From: Pomphorhynchus laevis
Taxonomy: Eukaryota; Acanthocephala; Palaeacanthocephala; Echinorhynchida; Pomphorhynchidae
Length of the DNA: 64,000 bases
Assembly (NCBI GenBank): GCA_012934845.2
Contig: WNNJ02003340.1
Span: 1 to 64,000, forward strand
Direction: 5' to 3'
Below the pieces are notes generated by a model that was not told the DNA's origin, made no database searches, and saw nothing but the letters and a program-made list of their open reading frames with translations. A program made the position numbers and the translations under genes. The stretch's first letter is position 1, and the number at the start of each line of letters is the position of its first letter. Shown here one piece after another: positions 27,113 through 36,553 of the stretch.

Positions 27113-27301
27113 ATCGTTCTTCTATAATCGTTCTTCTATAATCGTTCTTCTATAATCGTTCTTCTATAATCGTTCTTCTATAATCGTTCTTCTATAATCG
27201 TTCTTCTATAATCGTTCTTCTATAATCGTTCTTCTATAATCGTTCTTCTATAATCGTTCTTCTATAATCGTTCTTCTATAATCGTTCTTCTATAATCGTT
27301 C
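27113..27301. repeat. 14-bp minisatellite, about 13 copies
   Basis: Unit CGTTCTTCTATAAT repeated with almost no variation from 27113 to 27301. It lies immediately 5' of CXC-RLE copy 5 (which reads leftward) and next to an AATAATAAT run. The near-perfect identity of units points to recent expansion. Not a CRISPR array: there are no spacers. Confidence 0.9.
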
Positions 27302-27390
27302 TTTGTATGTTATTTTATCTCAAATGTAAGTACTTTAATAATCAATTCTTTTTTTAACGTTAATAATAATAATTATTATTATTATGTAGA
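27302..27390. other. Dispersed LINE-edge segment ending in (AAT)n(ATT)n
   Basis: TGTATGTTATTTTATCTCAAA, then GTAAGTACTTTAATAATC, a TTTTTTTAACGTT stretch and AATAATAATAATTATTATTATTATG. The middle part is found antisense at 12908-12950 and near 16256. It may be a relic of a LINE 5' end or a preferred target block. No coding potential. Confidence 0.4.
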
Positions 27391-27471
27391 CAACGTTACG
27401 AGCATAGCTCACAGTTGCTGACAAATCGATAGTCAAAATAAAAGAAAAAGAGAAAATCAAAAACAAATCAG

Positions 27472-27621
27472 TTAACAATTTAAAATAATCTGTCGTTTAA
27501 AGAGCTCACGAGTTCCCGCATTTACAATATCATCGCTTAAACGATTCCATGAATTTATTATTCGTTGTCCAAATTGAATCGTCCTAGAATGTACTATTCG
27601 TTGGCGACTAAGATAAAACGA
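27472..27621 (-). pseudogene. C-terminal 49 aa of an older LINE RT protein
   Basis: Reading leftward from 27621 the frame gives SFYLSRQRIVHSRTIQ, FGQRIINSWNRLSDDIVNAG and TRELFKRQI, then TAA (27472-27474). The pattern R-x-N-x-W-N-x-L-x-x-x-(I/V)-V-x-A-x(5)-F-K is the usual C-terminus of CR1/RTE/jockey-type RT proteins (WN.LP..VV.A....FK). No other element in the window has this sequence, so it marks a further LINE family. The 27391-27471 stretch after it (minus strand) would be its 3' UTR. Confidence 0.6.
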
Positions 27622-27750
27622 GTGGTATGCATGAATGCTCATGCAAAAATATGTTTCTTGTAAACAATAAAATTTGGCAATAAACTCTTAAGTGCCAAAT
27701 TTGGCACTTAAGGGTTTAAATTAATTCTTTATATTATTGTGATTATTTAT
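27622..27750 (-). mobile_element. Penelope-like element, 3' scrap
   Basis: GGTATGCATGAATGCTCATG and ATATGTTTCTTGTAAA match 50690-50735 of the Penelope-like RT region, and TTATTTATATATTTTACTTT matches its 3' end (50531, 36556). Between the two matches the coding sequence is lost and a near-perfect 38-bp palindrome lies at 27681-27718. Confidence 0.6.
27681..27718. repeat. 38-bp palindrome
   Basis: Two 19-bp arms (TAAACTCTTAAGTGCCAAA and its reverse complement) with a single mismatch and no spacer. The middle reads AGTGCCAAATTTGGCACT. It sits inside the Penelope-like scrap. Confidence 0.75.
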
Positions 27751-28057
27751 ATATTTTACTTTTTTCTGCTTAAGAGAACAAAAATTATAACAGCTTAAAC
27801 ACACATTTGAGATAAATAACATACAATTCTGACAACGACTTCGAGACTAGCTTCCGAGAGGACAAGTCAATTCTAACAATTGCCTGTCAATCAAAAAGCA
27901 AAGAAGACAATTTCGCTTAAACACACAATTCCTTTGACTGGTGAAGTTACAAATATACACAAATTCGCAACGAACCAACGAACAAACGAACCAACTAACA
28001 AACGAACCAACTAACAAACGAACCAACTAACAAACTAACCAACGAACCAACTAGCCT
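27751..28057 (+). other. 5' flank of APE LINE copy E with short repeats
   Basis: No ORF. CAGCTTAAACACACA at 27791-27805, an antisense TGTATGTTATTT-type motif (27806-27828), a second CGCTTAAACACACAATT (27914-27930), and AACGACTTCGAGACTAG (27834-27850), which is also at ~54,739. A simple repeat of AACGAACCAACTAACAA type runs from 27970 to 28050. Probably the decayed 5' leader of copy E. Confidence 0.4.
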
Positions 28058-28540
28058 TTATCGAGTGTCATAATAAGAGAGCTTCTAATGTTCTTATAAA
28101 AGGTCTTCCAGAATCAGAGAATGAATTGGTGTCTGTAAAGGAGTTGTTTGACAGTGTTGGGGTGGCGTTGAACCGCGACACACGTCTGGTTTATTGACGT
28201 CTCATAGCTAAGAGTCAAGACTCGCCACCGTGGCTAATAGTAACGACTGATAGGATTACGACCAATAATATCATCTCCAGAGCCTAGAATTTGAAAGATA
28301 ATAATAAATTTTCTAGAGTATTTATCTCGGCAGATCTCTCGCTTGCTGAACGTGAAGCATATAGAGCTCTACGTGTTAAACTACGTAATAAGCGTACAGC
28401 GAATCCCCGAGAGCATTACATTATTCGAGGAAATAGAATATTGAAGATCAAAGATCAAAGATCAAATATGAATGAATGATCAAAGATCAAATATGAATGA
28501 AACATCAGCAAACCCGGCAGGCTCTAACGAGACGATATGA
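28058..28540 (+). pseudogene. APE LINE ORF1 remnant (copy E)
   Basis: Translations recognisable as the ORF1 C-terminal domain: RASNVLIKGLPESENELVSV (28078 on), SQDSPPWLIVTTDRIT, and FISADLSLAEREAYRALRVK (28321 on). The N-terminal cysteine domain is absent. Stops are present at ~28195 and ~28268. A 25-bp tandem duplication (28453-28477 and 28478-28502) shifts the frame before the conserved ATA-TGA-CTA. Confidence 0.7.
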
Positions 28541-28543
28541 CTA
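28535..28543 (+). promoter_or_regulatory. ATA-TGA-CTA ORF1/ORF2 junction (copy E)
   Basis: Same nine bases as copy A (3788-3796). The CTA is in frame with the endonuclease reading frame that follows, which has no ATG before LVLHNVEGL. Confidence 0.55.
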
Positions 28544-29871
28544 TCACAAAGTTCACAAAAAGTTTCCGTATCAGAAAATACAACACTGTTGAAACTTGTG
28601 CTTCATAACGTAGAAGGTCTCCAATGTCTTATACGAGAAGCCGTGTCAGCTTATTTTTTGCGGTTTGATGTAGTAGTACTTTGTGAAACTCTTTATACAT
28701 CCAGAGTCTCGCTACCGGGACTGTATACATTTGACATAACTGCGAGGATAGGTTCTTGTGGCAGACTGTATGGCAGTGTTCTTGTGGCTATTAATAAGAC
28801 TTTTTGTAATTGGTCTTGTCATTGCTCGGATAATGCAATTTGCCTATGGACTCTCTTTCTAGTTATTATTGGTTGCTATTTCAGCCCTTCTATTTCCGAT
28901 CCCGGCATTATAGATGAACTTTCTCAGCTAATTCAAAAAGCTCCGACTTCTACACCTATGGTCATAGCGGGTGATTTTAATGCAAAATATTAACGCCCCC
29001 TTCCAATACAGTTACAACTTCTTGTAAATTATTTGTTTGATTTGAATTTAGTACTTTACCCTCCGATGGACGGGTTGGTCCTATGACTCTCATAACGGAA
29101 AAAGTTGTATAGATTTAATTTTCGCAAATATAGAAGTACGCAGTTATCGATTTGATCTCAACTCAGAGTGGTCACTTCGTAGGAAACATAAACCTTGTAC
29201 AACAATGCTTAGAATACCTTCCAAAATAACGTTTGATAGGGTAAAACATGTCTCAATGAGTAGATTAGTTCGCTTACCATTAATTGATGTATCGTTAGCA
29301 TGTGAAGCGGACACACTGCTTAGAAAAGGTAACCTCGATCACAGTTACAATGTTATTCGCAAATTTCTGTTATCTGCTTGCTCTTGCTTACCAAGTCGAC
29401 CATTAAACTCAAAAATAAATCATAAGCCAACTTATCTTTTAAAACTCCAAAAGACTCTAATAGCTTTAGGAAAGAAGGATCGCTTTAGCGTATTGAATCT
29501 GAATAAATACAGATATCTTCGTCGCGAATACTGCAAACTTGTGTCAGAATGTCGGGACCAACAGCAACGAGCTGATGAGAATTACACTATTGCTGTAGCT
29601 GAGAGGCAACCATGGAAGTTAAAGTCACATAGCTCCCAAATAAGTAATCGCATTTCACTAAAATCATGGTCAAACCATATAAATTTAATTTGCTATGTTG
29701 AAAATCAGCAAATACTTTACCAGTCATGTCCGATTATCAGGTTAGCTTAGGTTGACTCAGATCCAATTAATAATCCGTTCACAGTTAAAGAGATTAGATC
29801 GGCCCTTGATACCATGGTTAATAATAAAGCAGCGGGACCTGATGAAATTTGTGTGGAGCACTTAAAGTCAA
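28541..29871 (+). pseudogene. APE LINE ORF2 remnant: endonuclease and linker (copy E)
   Basis: LKLVLHNVEGLQCL, VVLCETLYTSRVSLPGLYTF, GCYFSPSISDPG and VIAGDFNAKY are clear endonuclease motifs. SCIDLIFAN and LRRKHKPCTT follow after frame changes near 28990 and 29070, so this copy also has KH rather than DH. The linker (29205-29750) is open. The segment ends NNKAAGPDEICVEHLKS at the L2-A insertion. Confidence 0.78.
29862..29871. repeat. Left target-site duplication of the L2-A insertion
   Basis: TTAAAGTCAA, identical to 34271-34280. Both lie in copy E's EHLKS codons, and the interrupted reading resumes directly after the right copy. Confidence 0.85.
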
Positions 29872-29939
29872 AGGGCACTTTGAGTTTGAAATTCTTAGCT
29901 GCTTATTAATAACTACATGCAATCTAATGTAAATACAGC

Positions 29940-30359
29940 ATCGACGACAACCTTCGACGACAACCATCGACGACAACCATCGACGACAACCATCGACGAC
30001 AACCATCGACGACAACCATCGACGACAACCATCGACGACAACCATCGACGACAACCATCGACGACAACCATCGACGACAACCATCGACGACAACCATCGA
30101 CGACAACCATCGACGACAACCATCGACGACAACCATCGACGACAACCATCGACAACAACCATCGACAACAACCATCGACAACAACCATCGACAACAACCA
30201 TCGACAACAACCATCGACAACAACCATCGACAACAACCATCGACAACAACCATCGACAACAACCATCGACAACAACCATCGACAACAACCATCGACAACA
30301 ACCATCGACAACAACCATCGACAACAACCATCGACGACAACCATCGACAACAACCATCG
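29940..30359. repeat. 13-bp minisatellite, about 32 copies, two blocks
   Basis: Unit CATCGACGACAAC up to ~30150, then CATCGACAACAAC to ~30330, with the first form once more near 30332. The abrupt switch of one base (G to A) divides the array into two homogeneous blocks. It lies inside the L2-A insertion, near its 5' end. Since 13 is not a multiple of 3, several frames on both strands stay open; these ORFs are artefacts. Confidence 0.92.
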
Positions 30360-30419
30360 GTTGAAAAATTAATTGAAATACATTCTTACAAGTTTATGGG
30401 AGGACTAAGAAAACAACTA

Positions 30420-31419
30420 AGACCGACACCAACTATGGACAACTGCAAGTACAGTGCTCGATACACGACTGCAGCGTCTGGACAACAATCGCCTGCGACA
30501 AGAATAAGTCTAAAGAAGACTTCATATGTGGTTTTTGTGCCAACAAACTAATCTGCAACCTTTCCAATAAGCACATATCAACATCCAACATGTCAACTCA
30601 AACTACCTCGTCGTTTCTAATGTCCTTTCTCCACCCACCGACCCTGCTACCATATACACTTCCTATTCAATGTCATCTTCACTCCCCGACACCCCACGTC
30701 CCGTCCTTTCCGTCTCTTTTCTCAATACCTTGCATCCATCAATCAAAATCACCTCCACCAACCTCCACTATTCTTCCACTCATAACTTTTCCTCGCATCG
30801 CTTGCCACCCTCTTTATTATCATTATCCTCTATGTCTCCCGTCGTCAAACCAAATCCCTCCAAATCATCAACTGCCAGCTCTTCTATCGTGATCTCACCC
30901 ACTCACGTCAGTCGTCCTCATTTACGGAAGCGCTTTCCCTCTCGCGATCGTTGCGTCATTGTCACTAATATCACTCCTTCCAACTCCTTATCTCCACAAG
31001 CAAGTCTCGACCACGATGTTTCCGCCTTCAGATCCATCACCTCGTCTATTGTTCCTGCGGATAATCCATCCTTTTTCAAGGACATTTCTCCTGTCGCATT
31101 CATCCGTCTAAACAAATCTTCTCAATCTAATCCATCCCAGCCCGATCTCCTAAAAATTGTTTTCAAGCATTGCTCTCATGCGTATTCTATCCTCTCTCAA
31201 CGATTTAAACTAATGTAATCATCAACCATTCGAATTTTCCCCGATCGCGCCCCTTCTGAAATCGCTCAAATCTCTTCAGCTTGCATGGAAAAACGCTGTC
31301 ACGAGGAAAACGGCGAAACATCACTCTCCATCCGAAACATAGACGGAAATTTTCAAGTTGTCCACACCCGTCCCAAAATTCGATGGCGCTCCATCTCCCC
31401 TATGTGTCGTCTCCACTAG
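30420..31419 (+). pseudogene. L2-A ORF1 remnant
   Basis: Begins with a PHD-like finger (QVQCSIHDCSVWTTIACDK...FICGFC, ~30449-30540), then a Ser/Pro/Thr-rich region and RDRCVIVTNITPSNSLSPQA and VAFIRLNKSSQSNPSQPDLL. RFKLM is followed by TAA (31216-31218), a stop shared with the copy at 60762. After it RIFPDRAPSEIAQ and VHTRPKIRWRS continue in frame to TAG 31417-31419. A frame change lies near 30660. It overlaps ORF2 by 37 nt, as in family B. Confidence 0.65.
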
Positions 31420-34180
31420 ACTCTTTCGCCACCACACACAGTTTCCGCCTCGGTCTCCTCAACACTAGATCTATTCTGAATAAATCCGATCTTATCCTCA
31501 ACCTATTCACCAAGCAATCCATCGATCTCTTCTGCCTCACCGAATCCTGGCACTCCGATTCTGACGACCTTTCCATTCGCCGTCTGCTCTCTGCTGGTTG
31601 CTCCCTAGTCAAATCCGCCCGCCCCCTCAGCTCATGCCCTTCTAAATTCTCTAATCATGGCGACATCGTCGCATTCGCGCGTCTCTTCGCAAAATCGATC
31701 CCCCTTTAAGTCCTTGCTCTTTTGAATTGCTCACTTGTCGTTCTTCTAACCCGATCACTCTAGATCTCGCCATTGTATACCGTCCTGGTTCATCAGCTCC
31801 TACAGCCTTATTTTTTACCGAACTCGCTGACCTCCTTTCTCATTGTTCTTTGTCCTCAATCCCTTCACTCGTTCTAGGCGACTTCAATATCCGCCTAGAC
31901 CGCCCCTCTTCCACGGATTCCATCCGGTTCATCAACATTCTATCCAACTACAATTACAAAATAACCTCCACTGCCCCCACACATATACTTGTTGGGGCAC
32001 TCGACAACATCTCTGTCCTCGATCATTTTGCTGCCTACACCTCACTGTCCATCTCTGATCCTGTTCTATCCGATCACTTTATTATCACCCTTGATCTCAC
32101 TCACAACCACACCCGTCATCACATACCTACAATCCTACGTCGCCCTTAGAAAAATCTTGACCTCGTTCTTCTCCGCTCTGCCTTACTCAAAGCGTCTCTA
32201 TCATTAACCACAATAACATATTCATCTCCTCACGATCTCGCCTTTTTTTTCGACTCTGAACTCACATCCACCCTCGATATTCTCTTGCCTTTCAAGTCTC
32301 ACCCACACCGTCGCTTGCACCGTGCTCCATGGTTTGACATCCAATGCATACTCTCAAAGCGTCGACTCCGCCATGCTTTTCGAGTCTATCACTGCTCTCT
32401 CAGACGTGATTTCCGCTCGATCACTCCGTCTTTCCGTGATTCCTATTCATTCAACTCTAAGACTCTCTGGCATACTTTTAACTCAATCCTTGCTCGCTCT
32501 TCTTGACCGTGCAACATCAGTGCCAATGATTATTCGTCATTTCTCCAAACTAAAGTATCCACGTTGCTCTCTCACACCCCGGTCTCCATCCTATCCTACT
32601 CTGCCCAGTCTAGCCTAATCCTCCCGGAACTCTTTCAGCTTCTCCCTGTCTCACCTACCGAAGTCTCATATGTTCTCATGTCCTTGTCCAGCAAAACCTC
32701 ACTAGCCGATCCCCTACCTACTCCCATACTTAAATCTATATGCTCATCGATATCCCCATTTCGCACAACCTTGTTTAACTCGTCCATCCGCAGTCGTATC
32801 TTCCCTTCACACTAAAAATCCGCAATCGTTCGTCCGCTCCTTAAGAAACAATCGCTCGACCCCTCCCTTCCTTCTAGCTAGCGCCCCATTTCACTACTCC
32901 CTACCCGTTCCAAGCTCTTAGAACGCCACATCTTAATACAGATCAACGCTTATCTCTCCTCATCCAATCTGTACCCTCCTTTCCAATCCGCTTTCCGCTC
33001 TAATCACTCCACAGAAATCGCATGCATAAAAGTGTACAACAACTTACTCATTTCTCGAGACAAGGATCTATATAGTGGTATCATCTCCCTTGACCTCTCC
33101 TCCGCATTCGATATTGTCGACCACTCCGTCCTCCTTTCTCGCCTTCGTTATGATTACGGTTTTTCTTTCTCCTACGTAGCATGGTTTGCCTCATATCTAT
33201 CCAACCGTTTCTTTCGCGCCTGTTCTAATTCATCATCCTCCCCTACCATCCCTATTTTTTGCGGGGTCCCACAAGGTTCAGTCCTAGGTCCCCTGCTTTT
33301 CTCTCTTCTGCTTGGCGATCTCTCTCCGTTTATCAAACCTTTTTCCTTTAACGTCATGCAATACGCCGATGACATCCTCATCTATGATCATGCACATGCA
33401 CATCGCATACACGATATCGGCATTTCTGCCTCTAACTGCCTTACTTCTATCTACAAACGCCTCTCTATTCTCCATCTCGTTCTAAACCCCGAAAATTCCA
33501 AAATAATGTGGATCCTCCCCCGTAAACCAAATATATCTCCTCCCACTGTATATTTTGCCTCATCGATCATCCCCATAGTCCACAATCTCACTTTCTTAGG
33601 CTTCCATTTCGATGATCACCTTTCCCTTAAACCCTTCGTCCGTGACAAGGTCCGCTCATCTAACTTAATTCTCCGTGGCATCCGCTCTATCCGCCCCCCT
33701 TGTCGACTTCCGTTCTTGTATGTATCTTCTTTCATCGCTTCTTTTTCCTAAAACCGATTACTGCCTTAGCCTTTTCGCAAATTCTCCAAAATCCATCATC
33801 CTACCCCTACAACGAATAATCAACACAGTTGTTCGAGTGCTCTTTCGTCTCCGTCGCTTCGACCACACATTCACATATTTTGCCCAACTATCCTGGCCCA
33901 CCATTCACATCCGCATCAAACTCCGCCTTCTTCTCGTTTATTTTCGTATCATCGCTGTCGGCTCCCCATCGTTCATCAACCTTCCTTTCTTAGACGATAC
34001 TCTCCCCACCTCGTTATCGCTTCGTTCCTGTCATACACTCTTACTCCACGTTCCCAATTACTCCAAAAACTATGGTCTCTAATCCTTCCTCGTCGCCGCC
34101 TCACTCGCCTGAAATCAACTCCCTCTCGACGTCCGCCGCGCCACCTCCTTTATCACATTCAAACACCTCCTCCGTTCACA
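31383..34180 (+). pseudogene. L2-A ORF2 remnant: endonuclease + RT
   Basis: ATG 31383 (MALHLPYVSS). Endonuclease: LLNTRSILNKSD, LTESWHSDSDD, VLGDFNIRLDRP, LSDHFIITLDL. RT: IISLDLSSAFDIVDHSVLL (33080), GVPQGSVLGPLLF (33265), MQYADDILIY (33358), LTFLGFHFDDHLSLKPF. C-terminus LPLQRIINTVVRVLFRLRRF, typical of L2/CR1. Several frame changes and stops (about 31705, 32148, 32510, 32815, 33750) show that it is dead. Confidence 0.82.
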
Positions 34181-34215
34181 CCTTCTCGACACCTGATTTA
34201 CATTTTTGTTTTGTT

Positions 34216-34252
34216 GTGGTCTTGTAAGCGTGCGCTGGCACGCATTTGCCAC
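34216..34252 (+). other. L2 3' two-tier hairpin
   Basis: Outer GTGG/CCAC and inner GCGTGC-GCTG-GCACGC. The same structure ends the L2 copies at 39564-39605 and, with loop ATTTT, 55045-55083 (both antisense). Confidence 0.62.
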
Positions 34253-34270
34253 GTTAAAATATATCTTTTT

Positions 34271-34280
34271 TTAAAGTCAA
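34271..34280. repeat. Right target-site duplication of the L2-A insertion
   Basis: TTAAAGTCAA, identical to 29862-29871. Confidence 0.85.
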
Positions 34281-34596
34281 CGTTTTTAGTTCTGTCGCTA
34301 TATTGGTATCAGTTATTTAATTGTATTCTTTTTGGAAAGCCTATACCATCATCATGGCGAGAGGGTGTATTGAAGATACTATATAAAGGAAAGGGTGACA
34401 TGAACTCTCCGGATTCATATCGGGGGATTGCTTTACTGAATCATTCCTATAAACTTTTAACATGTGTAATTGCGAGGCGTATTCAGTGTTTTCGTTCAGT
34501 GCCTCCCTTCAGAACAATTTGGTTTTCGGAGAGGACGATCTACGACAGACGCTTTTAATATTATCCGAAATCGCGTTGTTTCGTCGTTTAAATTCG
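34281..34596 (+). pseudogene. APE LINE copy E ORF2, RT segment
   Basis: Continues the RT: YWYQLFNCILFGKPIPSSW, REGVLKILYKGKGDMNSP, DSYRGIALLNHSYKLLTCVI. It decays after 34500 (RTIWFSERTIYDRRF corresponds to the QFGFRPGRST region). Interrupted at 34597 by L2 sequence. Confidence 0.74.
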
Positions 34597-35222
34597 GAGT
34601 TTGATGCGGATGTGGATGGTGGGCCAGGATAGTTGGGCAAAATATGGATTTGTGGTCGAAGCGACGGAGACGAAAGAGCACACAAAGGGCGGTGTTGATT
34701 ATTCGTTGTAGGGGTAGGATGATGGATTTTGGAGAATTGGCGAAAAGGCTAAGGCAGTTATCGATTTTAGGGAAAAGAAGCGATGAAAGAACAGACATAC
34801 AAGAACGGAAGTCGATAAGGGGGTGGATACGGCGGATGTCACGGAGAATTAAGTTAGATGAGCGGACCTTGTCACGGACGAAGGGTTTAAGGGAAATGTG
34901 ATCATCGAAATGGAAGCCTAAGAGAGATTGTGGACTATGGGGATGATCGATGAGGCAAAATATACAGTGGGAGGAGATATGTTTGGTTTACGGGGGAGGA
35001 TCCACAATATTTTGGAATTTTCGGGGTTTAGAACGATATGGAGATTAGAGAGGCGTTTGTAGATAGAAGTAAGACAGCTGGAGGCAGAAATACCGATATC
35101 GTGTATGCGATGTGCGGGTGCATGAGCATAGATTAGAATGTCATCGGCGTATTGCATGACGTTGAAGGAGTAAGGTTTGATAAACGGAGAGAGATCGCCA
35201 ATCAGAAGATAGAATAGCAGGG
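34597..35222 (-). mobile_element. L2-A fragment, truncated at both ends
   Basis: Antisense RT segment from CPLLFYLLIGDLSPF to TIHIRIKL, equal to ~33285-33930 of the complete L2-A copy. It lacks both 5' and 3' ends and I see no flanking duplication, so it did not arrive as a normal LINE insertion; recombination or repair patching is more likely. Confidence 0.75.
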
Positions 35223-36553
35223 GACCTTTTATTTAATTATTAAATTTTGATTTTTTATTAATATGTTTTGTTTAGTTTACGTAGACTCAGCTAGCTGATT
35301 TAATTATACCATTTTTGTAGATTTTGCCAAATCATTTGACTATATAAATAGGTCGCTGCTGTTATCTAAGTAAACTTGTAAGGTTAGTATTCATGGTAGG
35401 TTGCTTTCGCTATTGCACGGTATTCTACAGGAAAATACATTGAGAGTGTATGATGGCCTTAACTATTCGCCACCGATTATCGCAAATCGAGGTGTGTTAC
35501 AAGGCGACCCTTTAAGTCCTCTTCTCTTTTCATTATTTCTAATGAATCTTCTCACTAAGTATAGAGAAATTAACGGCGATACAACTTCAATACTGTTTGC
35601 TGATGACTTAGCAATTGTGTGCTCTGATATTAGTTCCGGACAAACCGCGTTAGACTTCCTATCTGCGTATTGTAAAGATAATGAATTGTTGATTAATATA
35701 AGTAAAACAAAAGTGATAAAATTTCGTAGAGGCGGCCGTCTATGTCGGTCTGATCAACTTTTTATCGACAATGTACAACAAACGCGCAAAGATAGTAGGT
35801 GCTACCTTAAGAGTCGCTAATTTATGAGCTTTATCTTTCGAAAGTGCTCTACAATATTTTCAAATAATGTTTCTCCCTTGCTTACTTTACGGATTATCAT
35901 CCTTTTGGCCAGACCTGAAATCATCCAACTTTAGACAAATCGATAACTGCCAGACTCGATTCATTAAAAGAATAGTCGGGGTTTCACCGAAGTGCTCTAG
36001 CACTATCGTAGGATTCCTAGCAAAGGTGAAGCCATGCTCGATATATAAGAGATCTTTTTAACCTACCTCTTACCCATGAATTTCTTACAAATATTCAAAA
36101 TCTTGAAAGTAAGACCGCACTTTTAGACCCTGAGTATGAGTTAACTCATGTTTATACTCAAGCGAATTAAATAAATCCCTTTTATAGTAAGAGACCTCTT
36201 AATTGACGTGCATGATTAAATGGATATCACGCTAAAATTTGTGTGAAACGCGTAATGATTCATGAAAGATCTTTGACTTGTAATTGTATTTACTGTCCTG
36301 AATGTTGTCAATCACTTTTTCACGTCTTTACATATGTATACTTATCGAAATTATCACTCAGTAGTATTGACCTGTTAGCATGTCCATAACCTAAATTTGA
36401 TAATGGTAATTTGATATTCAACAATTAACTATTTTGAATGTTTATTGCAGCATTTTCTATTCAATTTTTTCAATTTATTTGCAAAACTGTTTGTCCTTGC
36501 TTGTTTGACCCAAGCTAAAAGGCAAAATGGTCTTAATAAATCTCAACATTATT
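35223..36553 (+). pseudogene. APE LINE copy E ORF2, end of RT and 3' UTR
   Basis: IFVDFAKSFDYINRSLLLSK, then NRGVLQGDPLSPLLFSLF (35490), LFADDLAIVCSDI (35597), VIKFRRGGRLCRSDQLF, FQIMFLPCLLYGLSSFW and VGVSPKCSSTIVGFL. After 36060 only traces remain (NGYHAKICVKRV, TCNCIYCPECCQSLFH). Multiple stops. The 5' 80 bp (35223-35300) are AT-rich and unrecognisable. Confidence 0.76.
36507..36553 (+). other. APE LINE 3' stem-loop and tail (copy E)
   Basis: Outer GACC/GGTC (36507-36510, 36529-36532), inner GCT-AAAA-GGC (36514-36523), then AATAAA, CTCAACATTATTG. Fourth version of the same structure. Confidence 0.6.

Larger units (their letters stand above)
29872..34270 (+). mobile_element. L2/CR1-like LINE, family A, complete insertion
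   Basis: 4.4-kb insertion bounded by a perfect 10-bp duplication (TTAAAGTCAA). Layout: short leader, 13-bp minisatellite (29940-30359), ORF1 with a PHD-like finger, ORF2 with endonuclease and RT, a two-tier 3' hairpin (34216-34252), and a short AT tail. Both ORFs are broken. Other family A pieces: 34597-35222, 39564-40029, 47501-49247 and 60436-61600. Confidence 0.84.
28058..36553 (+). mobile_element. APE LINE copy E, decayed and interrupted
   Basis: Segments 28058-29871, 34281-34596 and 35223-36553 read as one APE LINE in order. They are split by a complete L2-A element (29872-34270) and by an L2-A fragment on the other strand (34597-35222). The 3' end has the two-tier stem-loop (36507-36532), AATAAA, CTC and ATTATT. 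Many stops and frame changes show it is old. Confidence 0.82.

Noticed and set aside
27113-27301. Regular repeats that could be taken for a CRISPR array.
   Set aside because: The 14-bp units are directly joined with no spacers, and the context is eukaryotic.
29818-30372. Five overlapping ORFs of 138-179 codons on both strands encoding repeats such as DGCCRWLLSMVVV and DDNHRRQPSTTTI.
   Set aside because: They are the 13-bp minisatellite read in several frames; repeats whose unit contains no stop give long open frames on both strands.
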